Source: CAWAPS01 sp963783945 (lineage in GTDB: Bacteria > Actinomycetota > Acidimicrobiia > Acidimicrobiales > Palsa-688). From it: DNA of 64,000 nucleotides. A program made the position numbers and the translations under genes. Positions 8,750 through 17,148 of the stretch are shown in pieces. The DNA lies in NCBI GenBank assembly GCA_963783945.1, contig CAWAPS010000019.1, positions 930,001 to 994,000 of the forward strand, written 5' to 3'. Each line of letters begins with the position of its first letter. The first letter of the stretch is position 1. The notes under the pieces were generated by a model. That model ran no database searches. It was not told the origin of the DNA and saw nothing but the letters and a program-made list of their open reading frames with translations.

Positions 8750-10405
8750 TTGAGGTCGCCGGGCTGGTTGAAGGGCTCGGTCGGCCCGAAGGACAACGAC
8801 TCGCGATTCCTGATCGACGTGCACCGTCGAGACCTGCCGGGCGAGGACACCATGGTCCGTTACCCCGACGACGCCGAAGTCGATATTTGTATAGTCGGTG
8901 CAGGGGCGGGTGGTTCAGTCCTGGCGCAGCGTTTGGCCCGGGCGGGATGGCAGGTAGTGATCATCGAGGCCGGCCCGTTCTGGCATCCCGACACCGACTG
9001 GGTGTCCGACGAGGCCGGCTCGCACGATTTGTACTGGACCCAGAAGCGGATCGTGGGCGGCGCCGACCCGATCGAGATGGGCAAGAACAACTCCGGGCGC
9101 GGCGTCGGGGGGTCCATGGTCCACTACGCCGGCTACTGCCCCCGCTTCCATCCCTCCGATTTCCAGACCAAAACCCTCGACGGAGTAGGCACGGACTGGC
9201 CCATCGAGTACCAGTCCCTCCGAAGCCACTACGAGACAGTAGAACGGGAGCTGCCCGTAGCCGGTCAGGATTGGCCGTGGGGACACCCGCACACCTACCC
9301 GTTCTCCCCCCACCCGGTGTCGGAGGCAGCATCGGTGCTGTGGCGAGGCGCCATCAAATGCGGAATCACCATGAGGGTTGGCCCTGTCGGGATCGTCAAT
9401 GGAACGTTCGGAAACCGCCCCCACTGCATCTACCGTGGCTACTGCCTCCAAGGCTGCAAGGTAAACGCCAAGGCCAGCCCGTATGTCACCCACCTCCCCG
9501 ATGCCCTCGCCCACCACGTCGAGATCCGAGCGAACTGCATGGCCGCCCGAGTAGAGATGGACCAGGCCAGCGGAAAAGCGATCGGCGTCACCTACCTTCG
9601 CGAAGGTGAGCACATCGAACGGTTGCAACGGGCCAAGGCCGTCGCGGTCGCCGGGTACTCCATCGAAACACCTCGCCTCCTCCTCAACTCCACCTCCCCT
9701 CGCCACCCTAACGGCCTCGGCAACAACGACGACCAGGTCGGCCGCTACGTCATGGTGCAGGGCGCCTCGCAGGCCGCGGGACGGTTCCCCGACGAGCTGC
9801 GCATGTACAAAGCTCCCCCGCCGGAGATCTCGTCCGAAGACTTCTACGAAACCGACTCGTCTCGTGGTTTCGCCCGGGGGTTTTCCATCCAGACCGTGTC
9901 ACCGTTGCCGATCGGATGGGCCGAGCACGTCCTAGCCGACGGGCATTGGGGAGGAGCGCTACGCGAATACATGCGCGACTACAACCACTGGTCGGTGATC
10001 GGGGTCCTCAACGAACTGCTCCCGCAACCCAACAACAGGGTTACCCTCGCCGACGAGAACGACCCCTACGGCCTGCCTATCGCTCGTTTCGACTACAGCC
10101 TGTGCGATAACGACAAAGCCAACGTCGCCTACTCCACCCGCGTCATCACCGATATCCTCCGCGCTGCCGACGCCCAAGACGTCCTGACCATCCACCGCTA
10201 TGCGCATCTCGTCGGCGGCGCCCGCATGGGCACCGCCCCCGACAACAGCGTCATCGACGATAACCACCGCATCTGGGGCGTTGACAACGTCTATGTCTGC
10301 GACGGAAGCGTCTGTCCCACCCAAGGATCCGCCAACCCGGCCTTGACTATCATGGCCCTCGCGTCCCGCCTGGGCGCCCACCTGGCCGCACGCCGACCCA
10401 CATGA
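8750..10405 (+). CDS. GMC-family FAD oxidoreductase (gluconate-dehydrogenase large-subunit-like)
   Basis: 551 residues if TTG 8750 is the start; ATG 8851 would remove 33 residues, but the N-terminal extension has family-like sequence. The FAD dinucleotide motif is VDICIVGAGAGGSVLAQRLA (about residues 45-64), followed by IIEAGPFW. GMC landmarks include NNSGRGVGGSMVHYAGY, a Cys-containing segment HCIYRGYCLQGCKVNAKA, and the C-terminal HLVGGARMGTAPDNSVID and TQGSANPALTIMALASRLGA. It likely oxidises an alcohol or sugar acid and feeds electrons to the membrane with the subunit-3-like partner. Last gene of the plus-strand group. Confidence 0.88.
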   Translation: MRSPGWLKGSVGPKDNDSRFLIDVHRRDLPGEDTMVRYPDDAEVDICIVGAGAGGSVLAQRLARAGWQVVIIEAGPFWHPDTDWVSDEAGSHDLYWTQKRIVGGADPIEMGKNNSGRGVGGSMVHYAGYCPRFHPSDFQTKTLDGVGTDWPIEYQSLRSHYETVERELPVAGQDWPWGHPHTYPFSPHPVSEAASVLWRGAIKCGITMRVGPVGIVNGTFGNRPHCIYRGYCLQGCKVNAKASPYVTHLPDALAHHVEIRANCMAARVEMDQASGKAIGVTYLREGEHIERLQRAKAVAVAGYSIETPRLLLNSTSPRHPNGLGNNDDQVGRYVMVQGASQAAGRFPDELRMYKAPPPEISSEDFYETDSSRGFARGFSIQTVSPLPIGWAEHVLADGHWGGALREYMRDYNHWSVIGVLNELLPQPNNRVTLADENDPYGLPIARFDYSLCDNDKANVAYSTRVITDILRAADAQDVLTIHRYAHLVGGARMGTAPDNSVIDDNHRIWGVDNVYVCDGSVCPTQGSANPALTIMALASRLGAHLAARRPT

Positions 10406-10512
10406 CCGCTCATCGCCCACACCGCCAGAAGATACGTCAAAACACTCGATCCGTCGGTTGAGTCCGCCGAGAAGTCTCTACCTCCTCCCCGCGTCGACGT
10501 CCCAGGGCACGC

Positions 10513-10863
10513 TCAGTGCCTGGGAATGCTCTCGTTCGCGCCTGGTCCGGGATCGACAAAGGTGAACACTTCGTCCAGACCGGTGATCTCGAAGACCTTG
10601 AGTATCCGAGGGCGGCTGCAGATCAACTGGAGATCTCCGTCCAGGGCGCTGGTGTTCTTCCTCGCCGCGACTAGGACCCCGAGGCCTGTGGAATCTATGA
10701 ATTCCACGCCATCGAGATCGACGATCAGCCGGCGGGCGCCATTGATGAGCAGGTCGCCGATCTTGTCCTGAAATTCCGGCGCGCTGGCTGCGTCGATCTC
10801 CCCGCTGACAATAAGTGTTGTTTGTCCCTCGCCGGAGTGGTCGATCTCAAATGCCAGTTCCAT
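10513..10863 (-). CDS. STAS-domain anti-sigma-factor antagonist-like protein
   Basis: 116 residues from ATG 10863. The STAS fold is clear: TTLIVSGEIDAASAPEFQDK, then LIVDLDGVEFIDSTGLGVLV, where the Ser (and Thr) is the usual phosphorylation site by an anti-sigma kinase, then ALDGDLQLICSRPRILKVFEITGLDEVF. Length matches RsbV/SpoIIAA proteins. It is monocistronic and no RsbW-like kinase is encoded in this window, so its partner must be elsewhere. An imperfect hairpin (cccagggcac/gtgcctggg, 10501-10524) overlaps the 3' end. Confidence 0.85.
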   Translation of the reverse strand: MELAFEIDHSGEGQTTLIVSGEIDAASAPEFQDKIGDLLINGARRLIVDLDGVEFIDSTGLGVLVAARKNTSALDGDLQLICSRPRILKVFEITGLDEVFTFVDPGPGANESIPRH

Positions 10864-11198
10864 GTCTCGAGTGTGCCACGTCCTCGTCGCTACACCCCGA
10901 ACCGGGGCGCTCTGGGGCGCTGAAGCTCTCCGGCCAGGAGTCATCCGAGAGATAAAGCTCGAGGTGTTGGACGAGATGGTGGACCTCGGCCTACTACGGG
11001 CCCACCTGCTAGTATGTCCAATACGAGTCCCCGCGTCTGATGCCACTCAGCATTCGCGAATAGGGATTAGCATGGCAATCTTTGGGTAGAACCCGGGTGT
11101 CCGATGTTGCGCGCGGGCCCGACGCGGCGTCGACATCACCGAAACGCAGCATCGTATGGCCGTTCACGCGCGGCCCAATCGAGAGGAAGTACAAACAT
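10864..11198. other. Divergent intergenic region between STAS and hemerythrin genes
   Basis: Roughly 335 bases that must hold promoters for both divergent genes. I see GAGAGGAAG just before ATG 11199 as the plus-strand ribosome binding site. No convincing promoter boxes or further gene could be picked out. Confidence 0.4.
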
Positions 11199-12155
11199 AT
11201 GGACCGCATGGACGCGATCAGCATGCTCAAGGACGACCACAAGACGGTGGAGCAGCTGTTCAAGCGCTTCGAGAAGGCCGGGGACCGGGCTCACGTCGAG
11301 AAGGGTGACATCGTCGACCGCATTATCGAGACGTTGTCGATGCACGCTGCGATCGAGGAGCAGCTGTTCTACCCGAGTGCCAGGACGACCGTGGCTGACA
11401 CCGAGGACATCGTGCTTGAGAGTCTCGAGGAGCACCACATCGTCAAGTGGGTTCTGTCCGAGCTCGACTCCATGAGTCCTGAAGACGAGCGCTTTGACGC
11501 CAAGGTCACCGTGCTCATCGAGAACGTCCGCCACCATGTCCAGGAGGAGGAGCAGGAGCTCTTCCCAATGGTACGCAACGCGCTCGGCCGTAACTCCCTG
11601 GGCGACTTGGGCAAGGCCATGGCGGCAGCCCGGAAGGTGGCCCCAACCCACCCGCATCCCCGGTCACCGGACACGCCCCCCGGCAACCTCGTCGCAGGCG
11701 CCAAGACGGGCGTCGCCGATCGCATCCTTGACACGGTCAACGGCCTGGCCCAGGGCTACGTGACCGCGGTGGGCGATGTCATCGCCATCGTGCTGGGACG
11801 CAAGAGGCCGCGGGTGTCGCCGACCGGCTCGAAAGCAACCCGGACCACCGCCAGGCAGGTACGCTCCGCTTCGTCCGACGCGACCGGGGCGGCCATCGAA
11901 GCGATCCAGGCGGCCAAGCACACCGGCGAGCGTGTCCTGCACACGGCCGGGGCCACGGGATCGTCGGCCGCCGCCGGCGCGAACGGCACAGTCCGAGCTG
12001 CCAAGCGGGGCGCGGCCCGCACGGCATCGGCCGCGAGGGGCGGCAGGAAAGCTACGGCCACCTCGGCTCCGACGTCGACCAAGCGGACGGCCGCCAGTGT
12101 CAAGCGGGGCGCGACCACCACCGCACGAACCGCTCCCACGGTGGCGACCGCCTAG
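11199..12155 (+). CDS. Hemerythrin domain protein with histone-H1-like basic tail
   Basis: 318 residues. The N-terminal 150 residues form a hemerythrin-like four-helix bundle with di-iron ligand histidines and acidic residues in MLKDDHKTVEQLF, LSMHAAIEEQLFYP, LEEHHIVKWVL and VRHHVQEEEQELFP. A linker of about 30 residues is Pro-rich (THPHPRSPDTPPGN). From about residue 190 the chain becomes a low-complexity Ala/Thr/Arg/Lys tail (KRGAARTASAARGGRK and similar) like bacterial histone-H1 analogues, which usually bind nucleic acid. Start ATG 11199 is chosen over upstream GTGs because of GAGAGGAAG. An oxygen or iron sensor tethered to DNA or polyphosphate is a reasonable guess, not shown. Confidence 0.82.
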   Translation: MDRMDAISMLKDDHKTVEQLFKRFEKAGDRAHVEKGDIVDRIIETLSMHAAIEEQLFYPSARTTVADTEDIVLESLEEHHIVKWVLSELDSMSPEDERFDAKVTVLIENVRHHVQEEEQELFPMVRNALGRNSLGDLGKAMAAARKVAPTHPHPRSPDTPPGNLVAGAKTGVADRILDTVNGLAQGYVTAVGDVIAIVLGRKRPRVSPTGSKATRTTARQVRSASSDATGAAIEAIQAAKHTGERVLHTAGATGSSAAAGANGTVRAAKRGAARTASAARGGRKATATSAPTSTKRTAASVKRGATTTARTAPTVATA

Positions 12156-12466
12156 ACATATCTGTCCCGACATGAGTGGCTACCTCGGTGATCGTTAGCG
12201 GAGGCCTGTCACTTACTGCGAATCCTGGCGGGGCTCGAAGGTCACGCTTGAGGCCCTCGCCATGGGCGCCGGGCTGCATATCGCGGCCCAGTTCAGGGAA
12301 GATGTAGAGGCGATGGCGACGCCTCCGGCACGGGTGGAAAACGGTCGACTGCTGGGCGGACGTACCGGGTAGGCCCTCCTTTGGCCGAAGGGGGGATGGC
12401 GGAGGTGTTCCTGGCCCGACCTCACCGTTCCTCCGACCGTCGAAGCAGACTGGCCCTAGACAAAGG
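12156..12466. other. Gap with a possible gene remnant
   Basis: An open plus-strand frame from 12199 to TAG 12370-12372 reads KVTLEALAMGAGLHIAAQ and REDVEAMATPPARVENG. It looks coding but has no good start except ATG 12247 and no recognised family, so it may be a decayed gene tail. Confidence 0.25.
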
Positions 12467-12502
12467 GCACCCCCGCGACCGGGCGGCCGCGGGGGTGCTT
12501 TT
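12467..12502 (+). terminator. Rho-independent terminator-like hairpin
   Basis: GCACCCCCGCG (12467-12477) pairs with CGCGGGGGTGC (12488-12498) around a 10-nt loop and is followed by TTTT. It points along the plus strand, and on the minus strand it lies just past the 49-aa membrane-peptide gene, so it may serve either direction. Confidence 0.7.
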
Positions 12503-12537
12503 ATCTCGGTTCCCGACGCTGCGGCGAGTGTGTTTGG

Positions 12538-12687
12538 TCAGATCCTTGCGCCTCTGCGGCTCCCATGCCGGGCCACCAGGTAGACAACGGCCAAGACGAC
12601 AATGAAGAACAGAAGCGGGTGAACAACGACCCCCAGGACTATCGCAAGGGCCGTGATGACCAACGCCACGAGTATGTCTGCGAGCAC
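12538..12687 (-). CDS. 49-residue single-pass membrane protein
   Basis: A short gene starting at GTG 12687 with GGAGG seven bases upstream. The product starts VLADILVALVITALAIVLG, continues HPLLFFIVVLAVVYLVARHG and ends with a basic tail SRRGARI. That is one long or two short hydrophobic helices with a positive C-terminus. It is flanked downstream by the terminator hairpin at 12467-12502. The composition resembles small hydrophobic stress-type peptides, but no function can be given. Confidence 0.6.
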   Translation of the reverse strand: MLADILVALVITALAIVLGVVVHPLLFFIVVLAVVYLVARHGSRRGARI

Positions 12688-12857
12688 TCCGTAACCTCCC
12701 TAGTCCGACCAAAAAACTGCTAACCCAATGATTCCCTTCCACGACTCAGCTAAACGTGATTGGACGGCAAGGGGACCGGCGAGGATGGCGTCCCAGCCCT
12801 TGCGGCAACCTGAGCCACGCTGGAGGCGGCCCGCAGCAGGCCTGCTGTTCGACGTTG

Positions 12858-14651
12858 TCAGCGAAGGGCCAGGCCGCTGAGTCCCGCGAGTACCGCCAAC
12901 CCGAAGATGGCCCAGGTGACCTGGTCTCCTACGTGCCCGCTGTGGAGGCGGCGCAAGGCCGCAGTGGCGATGGTGATCATCTCCCGCAGTCTGGCGTGCA
13001 GGAGGATGAGGGATCCTACGAGGACTGCTGCTGCGGTCTCGGCGAGGTCTAGGAGCCGAGCGGCGAGGGTCCCCGGCGGCGCGGTTGTGGTGGCGACGGA
13101 GGCGTGGCGTCCCTCAAGTACGGCGGTGGCGTAGCCTCTCCTGTCCGCAAAGGTGGCGGCGGTAGTGACGGCGTGATCGGCTAGGTGGGGTACCAGACCG
13201 AGTCCCAGCGCGGCGAGAAGCAGCAGGGCCGGCGCGGCCAGCAGCACGATGGTCGCGGACCCGGTTGCGGTCTCTGCTTGCTCCTCGGCTGGCGAGAGAC
13301 GATCGGATATATCGCCGCGCCAGACTCGACCGGTTGCTGCGAGAATCGCCGCGCTGGTGCCGATTACGGTGACGGCGAATACAACCTCGACGACAGGATG
13401 CGCGGCCCCGGCGGCCGCCCCAATAAGGTCCTTTCCGACCGAAGAGGCAAAAGGTGGCATGTCGGCGAGGGCCAGGGCGCCGAGGACGACCAGTCCGGCG
13501 GCGACGGCCAGCCCTGCGCCCTGCCCGGCGAGTGGCCGCCCGCCGGTGATACGACGATGCCGGTGCAGCACACCGAAAGCGAGGAACAACGCGGCTTTGG
13601 TCAGGCCGTCACCTGCAGCGATGAGCGCGACTCCGCCCACCGCGGCGGTGCGCAGCAGCGAGAAGCCGAGCAGGTACAGGCCCATATGAGCCACGACAAC
13701 GAACGCCAAGAGCCGCCTGAGGTGGCGCTCGACGAGCGACATGGCCGTGCCGACCAGAGCGGTGAGTATCCCGAAGGCACCGAGGATCAAGCGGACCCGG
13801 TGCTCGGCCGGTCCGACTATGGTGCCGGAAAATACGGTCTCCCAGGTTCGGGCCAGCCCGAACAGACCGAGTTCGCTCAGAATCCCGGCGAAGAGCACGC
13901 AGGCCGGGGCCGGGGCGGTGCCGTAGGCGTCGGGCAGCCAGAAGTGCCATGGCACCACGGCAGCCTTGATGAGAAACCCTGAAGCCAGGAGGGCGAATGC
14001 CACTGCAACCAGGCCTCCGGCGGGGTGTGCGGCCAGGTTCTGGCCCATCTGGGCCAGGTTGAGGGTCCCGGTGTGGCCGTAGAGTAGCGAGAGGCCGACG
14101 AGGAACACGAGACCGCCGAACGTGTTGGTCACAGCGAAGTTGATGGCGCCTTGGAGGGGCGCTTCGCTTTCGGCGTAGAAGCCAGTCAGCACGAACCCGA
14201 CGACCGCCACCAACTCGAACGCGACGAACATGTTGAACAGATCGCCAGTCCACGCGAAGTCGACGCTCGCGGCGACGAAAACGAGCACCAGGGCCTGGTA
14301 CCGGCCTCCGGTGGTCCCGAAGAAACGGCGGGAATAGGCCAACGCGGCGACGGCCAGTGCTCCGGCCAGGACCGCCAGGGCGCCTCCCATCGGATCGACT
14401 GCGTAGTCGACACCAATAACAGTGCCGTGGAAGGGGTGCCAGCCGCCGAACCAGTACACAATCCGGCCGCGGGCCGAAATGGCCAGCACGACGGCTGCAA
14501 GCACGGTAGTGACGGTTGCCGACGCGACCGCCAGGACATCGCGAACGGCAGGGGGTAGGTGCCGGTCGGCGCCTGCGAGTAGCGCGGCAGTCGCCAATGG
14601 CACCACGATCGCGAGTGGGACGACGACGGTCGGCGGAGCGACCGCGCTCAC
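12858..14651 (-). CDS. mrpD: Mrp/Mnh antiporter subunit D (proton-translocating NuoN/NuoM-like)
   Basis: About 597 residues, an integral membrane protein with some 14 hydrophobic helices of the complex-I antiporter type. Key segments include DFAWTGDLFNMFVAFELVAV (the helix carrying the conserved Glu), FLIKAAVVPWHFWLPDAYG with the conserved Lys and the HFWLPDA motif, and LVERHLRRLLAFVVVAHMG. The GTG start (14651) overlaps the subunit C stop. It is the last gene of the operon and the only antiporter-like large subunit present. Function: proton/sodium exchange across the membrane as part of a multisubunit complex; ion specificity cannot be read from sequence. Confidence 0.85.
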   Translation of the reverse strand: MSAVAPPTVVVPLAIVVPLATAALLAGADRHLPPAVRDVLAVASATVTTVLAAVVLAISARGRIVYWFGGWHPFHGTVIGVDYAVDPMGGALAVLAGALAVAALAYSRRFFGTTGGRYQALVLVFVAASVDFAWTGDLFNMFVAFELVAVVGFVLTGFYAESEAPLQGAINFAVTNTFGGLVFLVGLSLLYGHTGTLNLAQMGQNLAAHPAGGLVAVAFALLASGFLIKAAVVPWHFWLPDAYGTAPAPACVLFAGILSELGLFGLARTWETVFSGTIVGPAEHRVRLILGAFGILTALVGTAMSLVERHLRRLLAFVVVAHMGLYLLGFSLLRTAAVGGVALIAAGDGLTKAALFLAFGVLHRHRRITGGRPLAGQGAGLAVAAGLVVLGALALADMPPFASSVGKDLIGAAAGAAHPVVEVVFAVTVIGTSAAILAATGRVWRGDISDRLSPAEEQAETATGSATIVLLAAPALLLLAALGLGLVPHLADHAVTTAATFADRRGYATAVLEGRHASVATTTAPPGTLAARLLDLAETAAAVLVGSLILLHARLREMITIATAALRRLHSGHVGDQVTWAIFGLAVLAGLSGLALR

Positions 14652-15004
14652 CAAGGTAACGGGTTCGTGGTGCGCAGGTCGTCGGGGTCCAGACTGCCGA
14701 CACGCTTCTCGATCTGGATGGCCAACGCCAACAACAATGCCGATACGGCGGCGCCGAGAACCACGTCGGTCAAGGCCAGAGCTTGCATGATGGCGTCGAC
14801 AGCCGGCCCGGGATGATCCGACAAACTGACGAACACCGGAGCGTGGCTGCCTTTGACGTAGCCGATCTCAAGGATGAACACGTCGGTCGCTGACTGCGCC
14901 ACCGACAGGCAGATCACCAAATGGATGAGGTTGCGGCTCGTCACGATCCCGTACAGCCCGATGACGAAAAGCCAGATCACCACTCCGAAGGCGAAAACGC
15001 TCAC
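14648..15004 (-). CDS. mrpC: Mrp/Mnh antiporter subunit C (NuoK-like)
   Basis: 118 residues with three helices: FAFGVVIWLFVIGLYGIV, LIHLVICLSVAQSATDVFIL and ALALTDVVLGAAVSALLLAL. The pattern SRNLIHLVI and the late ALTDVVLGAA match MrpC/NuoK proteins. GTG 15004 overlaps the stop of subunit B by GTGA, and its own stop overlaps subunit D, so the three genes are translationally coupled. Confidence 0.85.
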   Translation of the reverse strand: MSVFAFGVVIWLFVIGLYGIVTSRNLIHLVICLSVAQSATDVFILEIGYVKGSHAPVFVSLSDHPGPAVDAIMQALALTDVVLGAAVSALLLALAIQIEKRVGSLDPDDLRTTNPLPW

Positions 15005-15759
15005 TGAGAGGATCCTCTGATGACTGCGGTCTGGTCCAGAAACTCCTTGACGAGCAGCACGAAGCCGGCGGCGACCTCCAGTCCGACCACGGCGTTGATG
15101 ACCGGCAGTGTCCCACCGGATATGAGACTGCCGGCATGTCCCAGACCGATCACGTTGGTCAGATAGGCCGAACCGCCGAGCAGGGCCAAGACACCGACCA
15201 CCACATAGCCTCCGGCCCCGAGCCCCTCGGCTCCATCGATCAGGCTGCCCGCCTCAAAGCGTTCCACTCTGGCGTAGCTGGTCGCCAGATACACCACAAA
15301 CAGGGCGCTGGCGAGGACCACACCGCCCTGGAAGCCACCACCGGGAGATATTTGGCCGTGAGTCACTGTCTCCAGGCCGACCACCACCAAGAGGGGGCTG
15401 AGCACCTCGGCCAGCAAGCCGACGGTGGGGCTCGGCGGCGGGATCCGACGGTCAGGGGCCTCATCCTCGGGCAGCTGTCGAGTCTCGTCGGCGAGGGGCC
15501 GCAACAGAATCGAAATGCCGGCGACGGCGGCGAACAGGACGAATTCCTCGAAGAGGGTGTCGATTCCCCGGTAGTCGAAGCTGACCGCCGAGACCACATC
15601 CGTCGCGTGACGCTGCGGTACTGACACGGCGTTGAGAATCCCGGCGTACGGCGAATCCGGCGCCCCGAATGATCGCAGGCCGGCGAACCCAACGGCCAAA
15701 GCCACAGACAGCCCGACCGCAGCAACTGAGAACAGCATCAGCCGGGTTCGCCGGCTCAC
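15001..15759 (-). CDS. mrpB: MbhE-MnhB fusion subunit of the Mrp-type complex
   Basis: 252 residues. The first 100 residues contain VVSAVSFDYRGIDTLFEEFVLFAA, the signature normally found at the C-terminal end of MrpA or in MbhE. The rest is MnhB-like: EVLSPLLVVVGLETVTHGQ, SPGGGFQGGVVLASALFV and AGFVLLVKEF. Thus a piece of MrpA is fused to MrpB. GTG 15759 overlaps the upstream MbhD-like gene by GTGA. The fused form is known from split Mrp/Mbh systems; here it matters because the MrpA core is absent from the operon. Confidence 0.8.
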   Translation of the reverse strand: MSRRTRLMLFSVAAVGLSVALAVGFAGLRSFGAPDSPYAGILNAVSVPQRHATDVVSAVSFDYRGIDTLFEEFVLFAAVAGISILLRPLADETRQLPEDEAPDRRIPPPSPTVGLLAEVLSPLLVVVGLETVTHGQISPGGGFQGGVVLASALFVVYLATSYARVERFEAGSLIDGAEGLGAGGYVVVGVLALLGGSAYLTNVIGLGHAGSLISGGTLPVINAVVGLEVAAGFVLLVKEFLDQTAVIRGSSQ

Positions 15760-15998
15760 CTGTGTTGCCTTCTAACCTTCGCCAGACTGAGCAGCACTAT
15801 CAACGGGAGGGCAACAGCTCCCACCACCAGCTGAGATAGGGCCACGTCGCCCGCCTGCATCGTCAGATACAAGGTGGCCAAGCACAGCCCGAAAAAGCCG
15901 GCCACGAAGCCCTGACGTAGCGGGTCACGAGTAAGCACGACTGCCGTGCCCGACGCCCCAACCCACAACAGCGCCACAATGATCAACGCGTTCGTCAC
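15756..15998 (-). CDS. MbhD-like (DUF4040) membrane subunit
   Basis: 80 residues, three helices. The segment FVAGFFGLCLATLYLTMQAGDVALSQLVVG... matches the MrpA C-terminal/MbhD domain, with the acidic residue in QAGDVAL inside the helix. It starts at GTG 15998, overlapping the mrpG stop, and is coupled to the MbhE-MnhB fusion gene. It supplies another piece of what would be the MrpA C-terminus. Confidence 0.75.
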   Translation of the reverse strand: MTNALIIVALLWVGASGTAVVLTRDPLRQGFVAGFFGLCLATLYLTMQAGDVALSQLVVGAVALPLIVLLSLAKVRRQHR

Positions 15999-16315
15999 CG
16001 ATTCTGGCCTTCGAGCCCGTCCGGCCGGGCATTCCCGTAGTGGCGGCGAACCGCGATCGAGCGCGCACAGGCGTGGCTCACCAGCGGGCTGGTACCAGCG
16101 ACTACCACGGCGAGCAGGATGGCGGCGGTGCCCGACGCGTTCAACCCGTCACGAACTACCACCGCCGCGCAGGTAGCGGCCACGCCGATCGTCGATGCGG
16201 GAGTCACGACATGGAGGCGGTCGATGGCATCTCTCAGCGATGCCATAGCCACACACGACAGACAAACCACCCCCAAACCCATCACAAGGAAGGCTATGGA
16301 GACGATCTCGCCCAC
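15995..16315 (-). CDS. mrpG: Mrp/Mnh antiporter subunit G
   Basis: 106 residues, three helices. SLRDAIDRLHVVTPASTIGV matches the MnhG/PhaG signature (R-x-P/L-D-R-x-H-x-x-T/S-x-x-x-T). It starts at GTG 16315, six bases after mrpF ends, and overlaps the MbhD-like gene by GTGA. The polar C-terminus (RRHYGNARPDGLEGQNR) is cytoplasmic. Confidence 0.82.
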   Translation of the reverse strand: MGEIVSIAFLVMGLGVVCLSCVAMASLRDAIDRLHVVTPASTIGVAATCAAVVVRDGLNASGTAAILLAVVVAGTSPLVSHACARSIAVRRHYGNARPDGLEGQNR

Positions 16316-16321
16316 GGTGGA

Positions 16322-16573
16322 CTAGACCCACCGTTCCAGAAACCGGGCAAAAAGCAGGGAGCCTCCGGTCGACATTACGGCCAGCACCGCGCCGAGGGAG
16401 GCGAGGGCTGGCTCCGCGAAGGCCACCGCCAGCAGCAGAAGAATTAGAGCTTGAACGGTACCGGTGAGCCCGAGCGCCACCAGTCGGTCCTCGGGTGTGC
16501 CTCTCCAGCACACCCATGCACAAGGCCCCAGAGCCGCCATGAGCACCAGGACCGCGACCGCAAATACCGTCAC
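16322..16573 (-). CDS. mrpF: Mrp/Mnh antiporter subunit F
   Basis: 83 residues with three hydrophobic helices. The conserved segment RGTPEDRLVALGLTGTV is the MnhF/MrpF signature (G-P-x-x-x-D-R), slightly diverged. It begins at GTG 16573, overlapping mrpE by GTGA, as at the other junctions of this operon. Confidence 0.8.
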   Translation of the reverse strand: MTVFAVAVLVLMAALGPCAWVCWRGTPEDRLVALGLTGTVQALILLLLAVAFAEPALASLGAVLAVMSTGGSLLFARFLERWV

Positions 16574-17148
16574 GGTGCAGACCCCGACGACCGGACCACG
16601 AAGTCATGGACCGTGGCCACGCCGCTCTCCGCATCGATGTCCACCACGATCGAATCGGGCGTGACCGAGAGCAGGGCACCCACCACCGCGCTGCGGCGAG
16701 CGGCATTCCATCCCCCGCCGCCCACATCAGTGGCTACCGTCCGAAAGCCGCCAGGAGGGCCTAAGCCTCGGGCCCGGCGCCAGGCGGCTCGGTAGACCCC
16801 GATAGTCTGCCAACACAACGCCGGGCCGAGGCGAGCCGCCTCGACTATGTCGCTTCGACGCAGTTGTGGCACCGCCCGGCCCCGAACGGTCACGAACCAA
16901 CCCACGATCACCCCAACCCCGGCGGCGACGAGACCGGCAACATTGTCCTGAAGATCAGCCTGGCCGACCAGCGCAATCCACACCCCGAACAGGACACCGA
17001 ACGCCGCTAGTGCGGCGCCGATCAGGTACGGGATCGACGGACCCGATTCCCGGACCGTCACGCTGAGATAAGTCGATCGAAGAACGAAAAGTACCCGGGT
17101 CAACGCCACGCGCAGACCTTCGGTCGAGACATCTTCTCTCGTTCCCAT
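16570..17148 (-). CDS. mrpE: Mrp/Mnh antiporter subunit E
   Basis: 192 residues from ATG 17148 (AGAGG just upstream); a longer frame to 17214 adds no family sequence. Two helices near residues 30-75 (YLIGAALAAFGVLFGVWIAL and VAGLVAAGVGVIVGWFV) are followed by a cytoplasmic domain with SVTPDSIVVDIDAESGVATVH, the MnhE hallmark (T-P-G/D-T). First gene of the operon, so the promoter should lie in 17149-17300. Confidence 0.8.
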   Translation of the reverse strand: MGTREDVSTEGLRVALTRVLFVLRSTYLSVTVRESGPSIPYLIGAALAAFGVLFGVWIALVGQADLQDNVAGLVAAGVGVIVGWFVTVRGRAVPQLRRSDIVEAARLGPALCWQTIGVYRAAWRRARGLGPPGGFRTVATDVGGGGWNAARRSAVVGALLSVTPDSIVVDIDAESGVATVHDFVVRSSGSAP

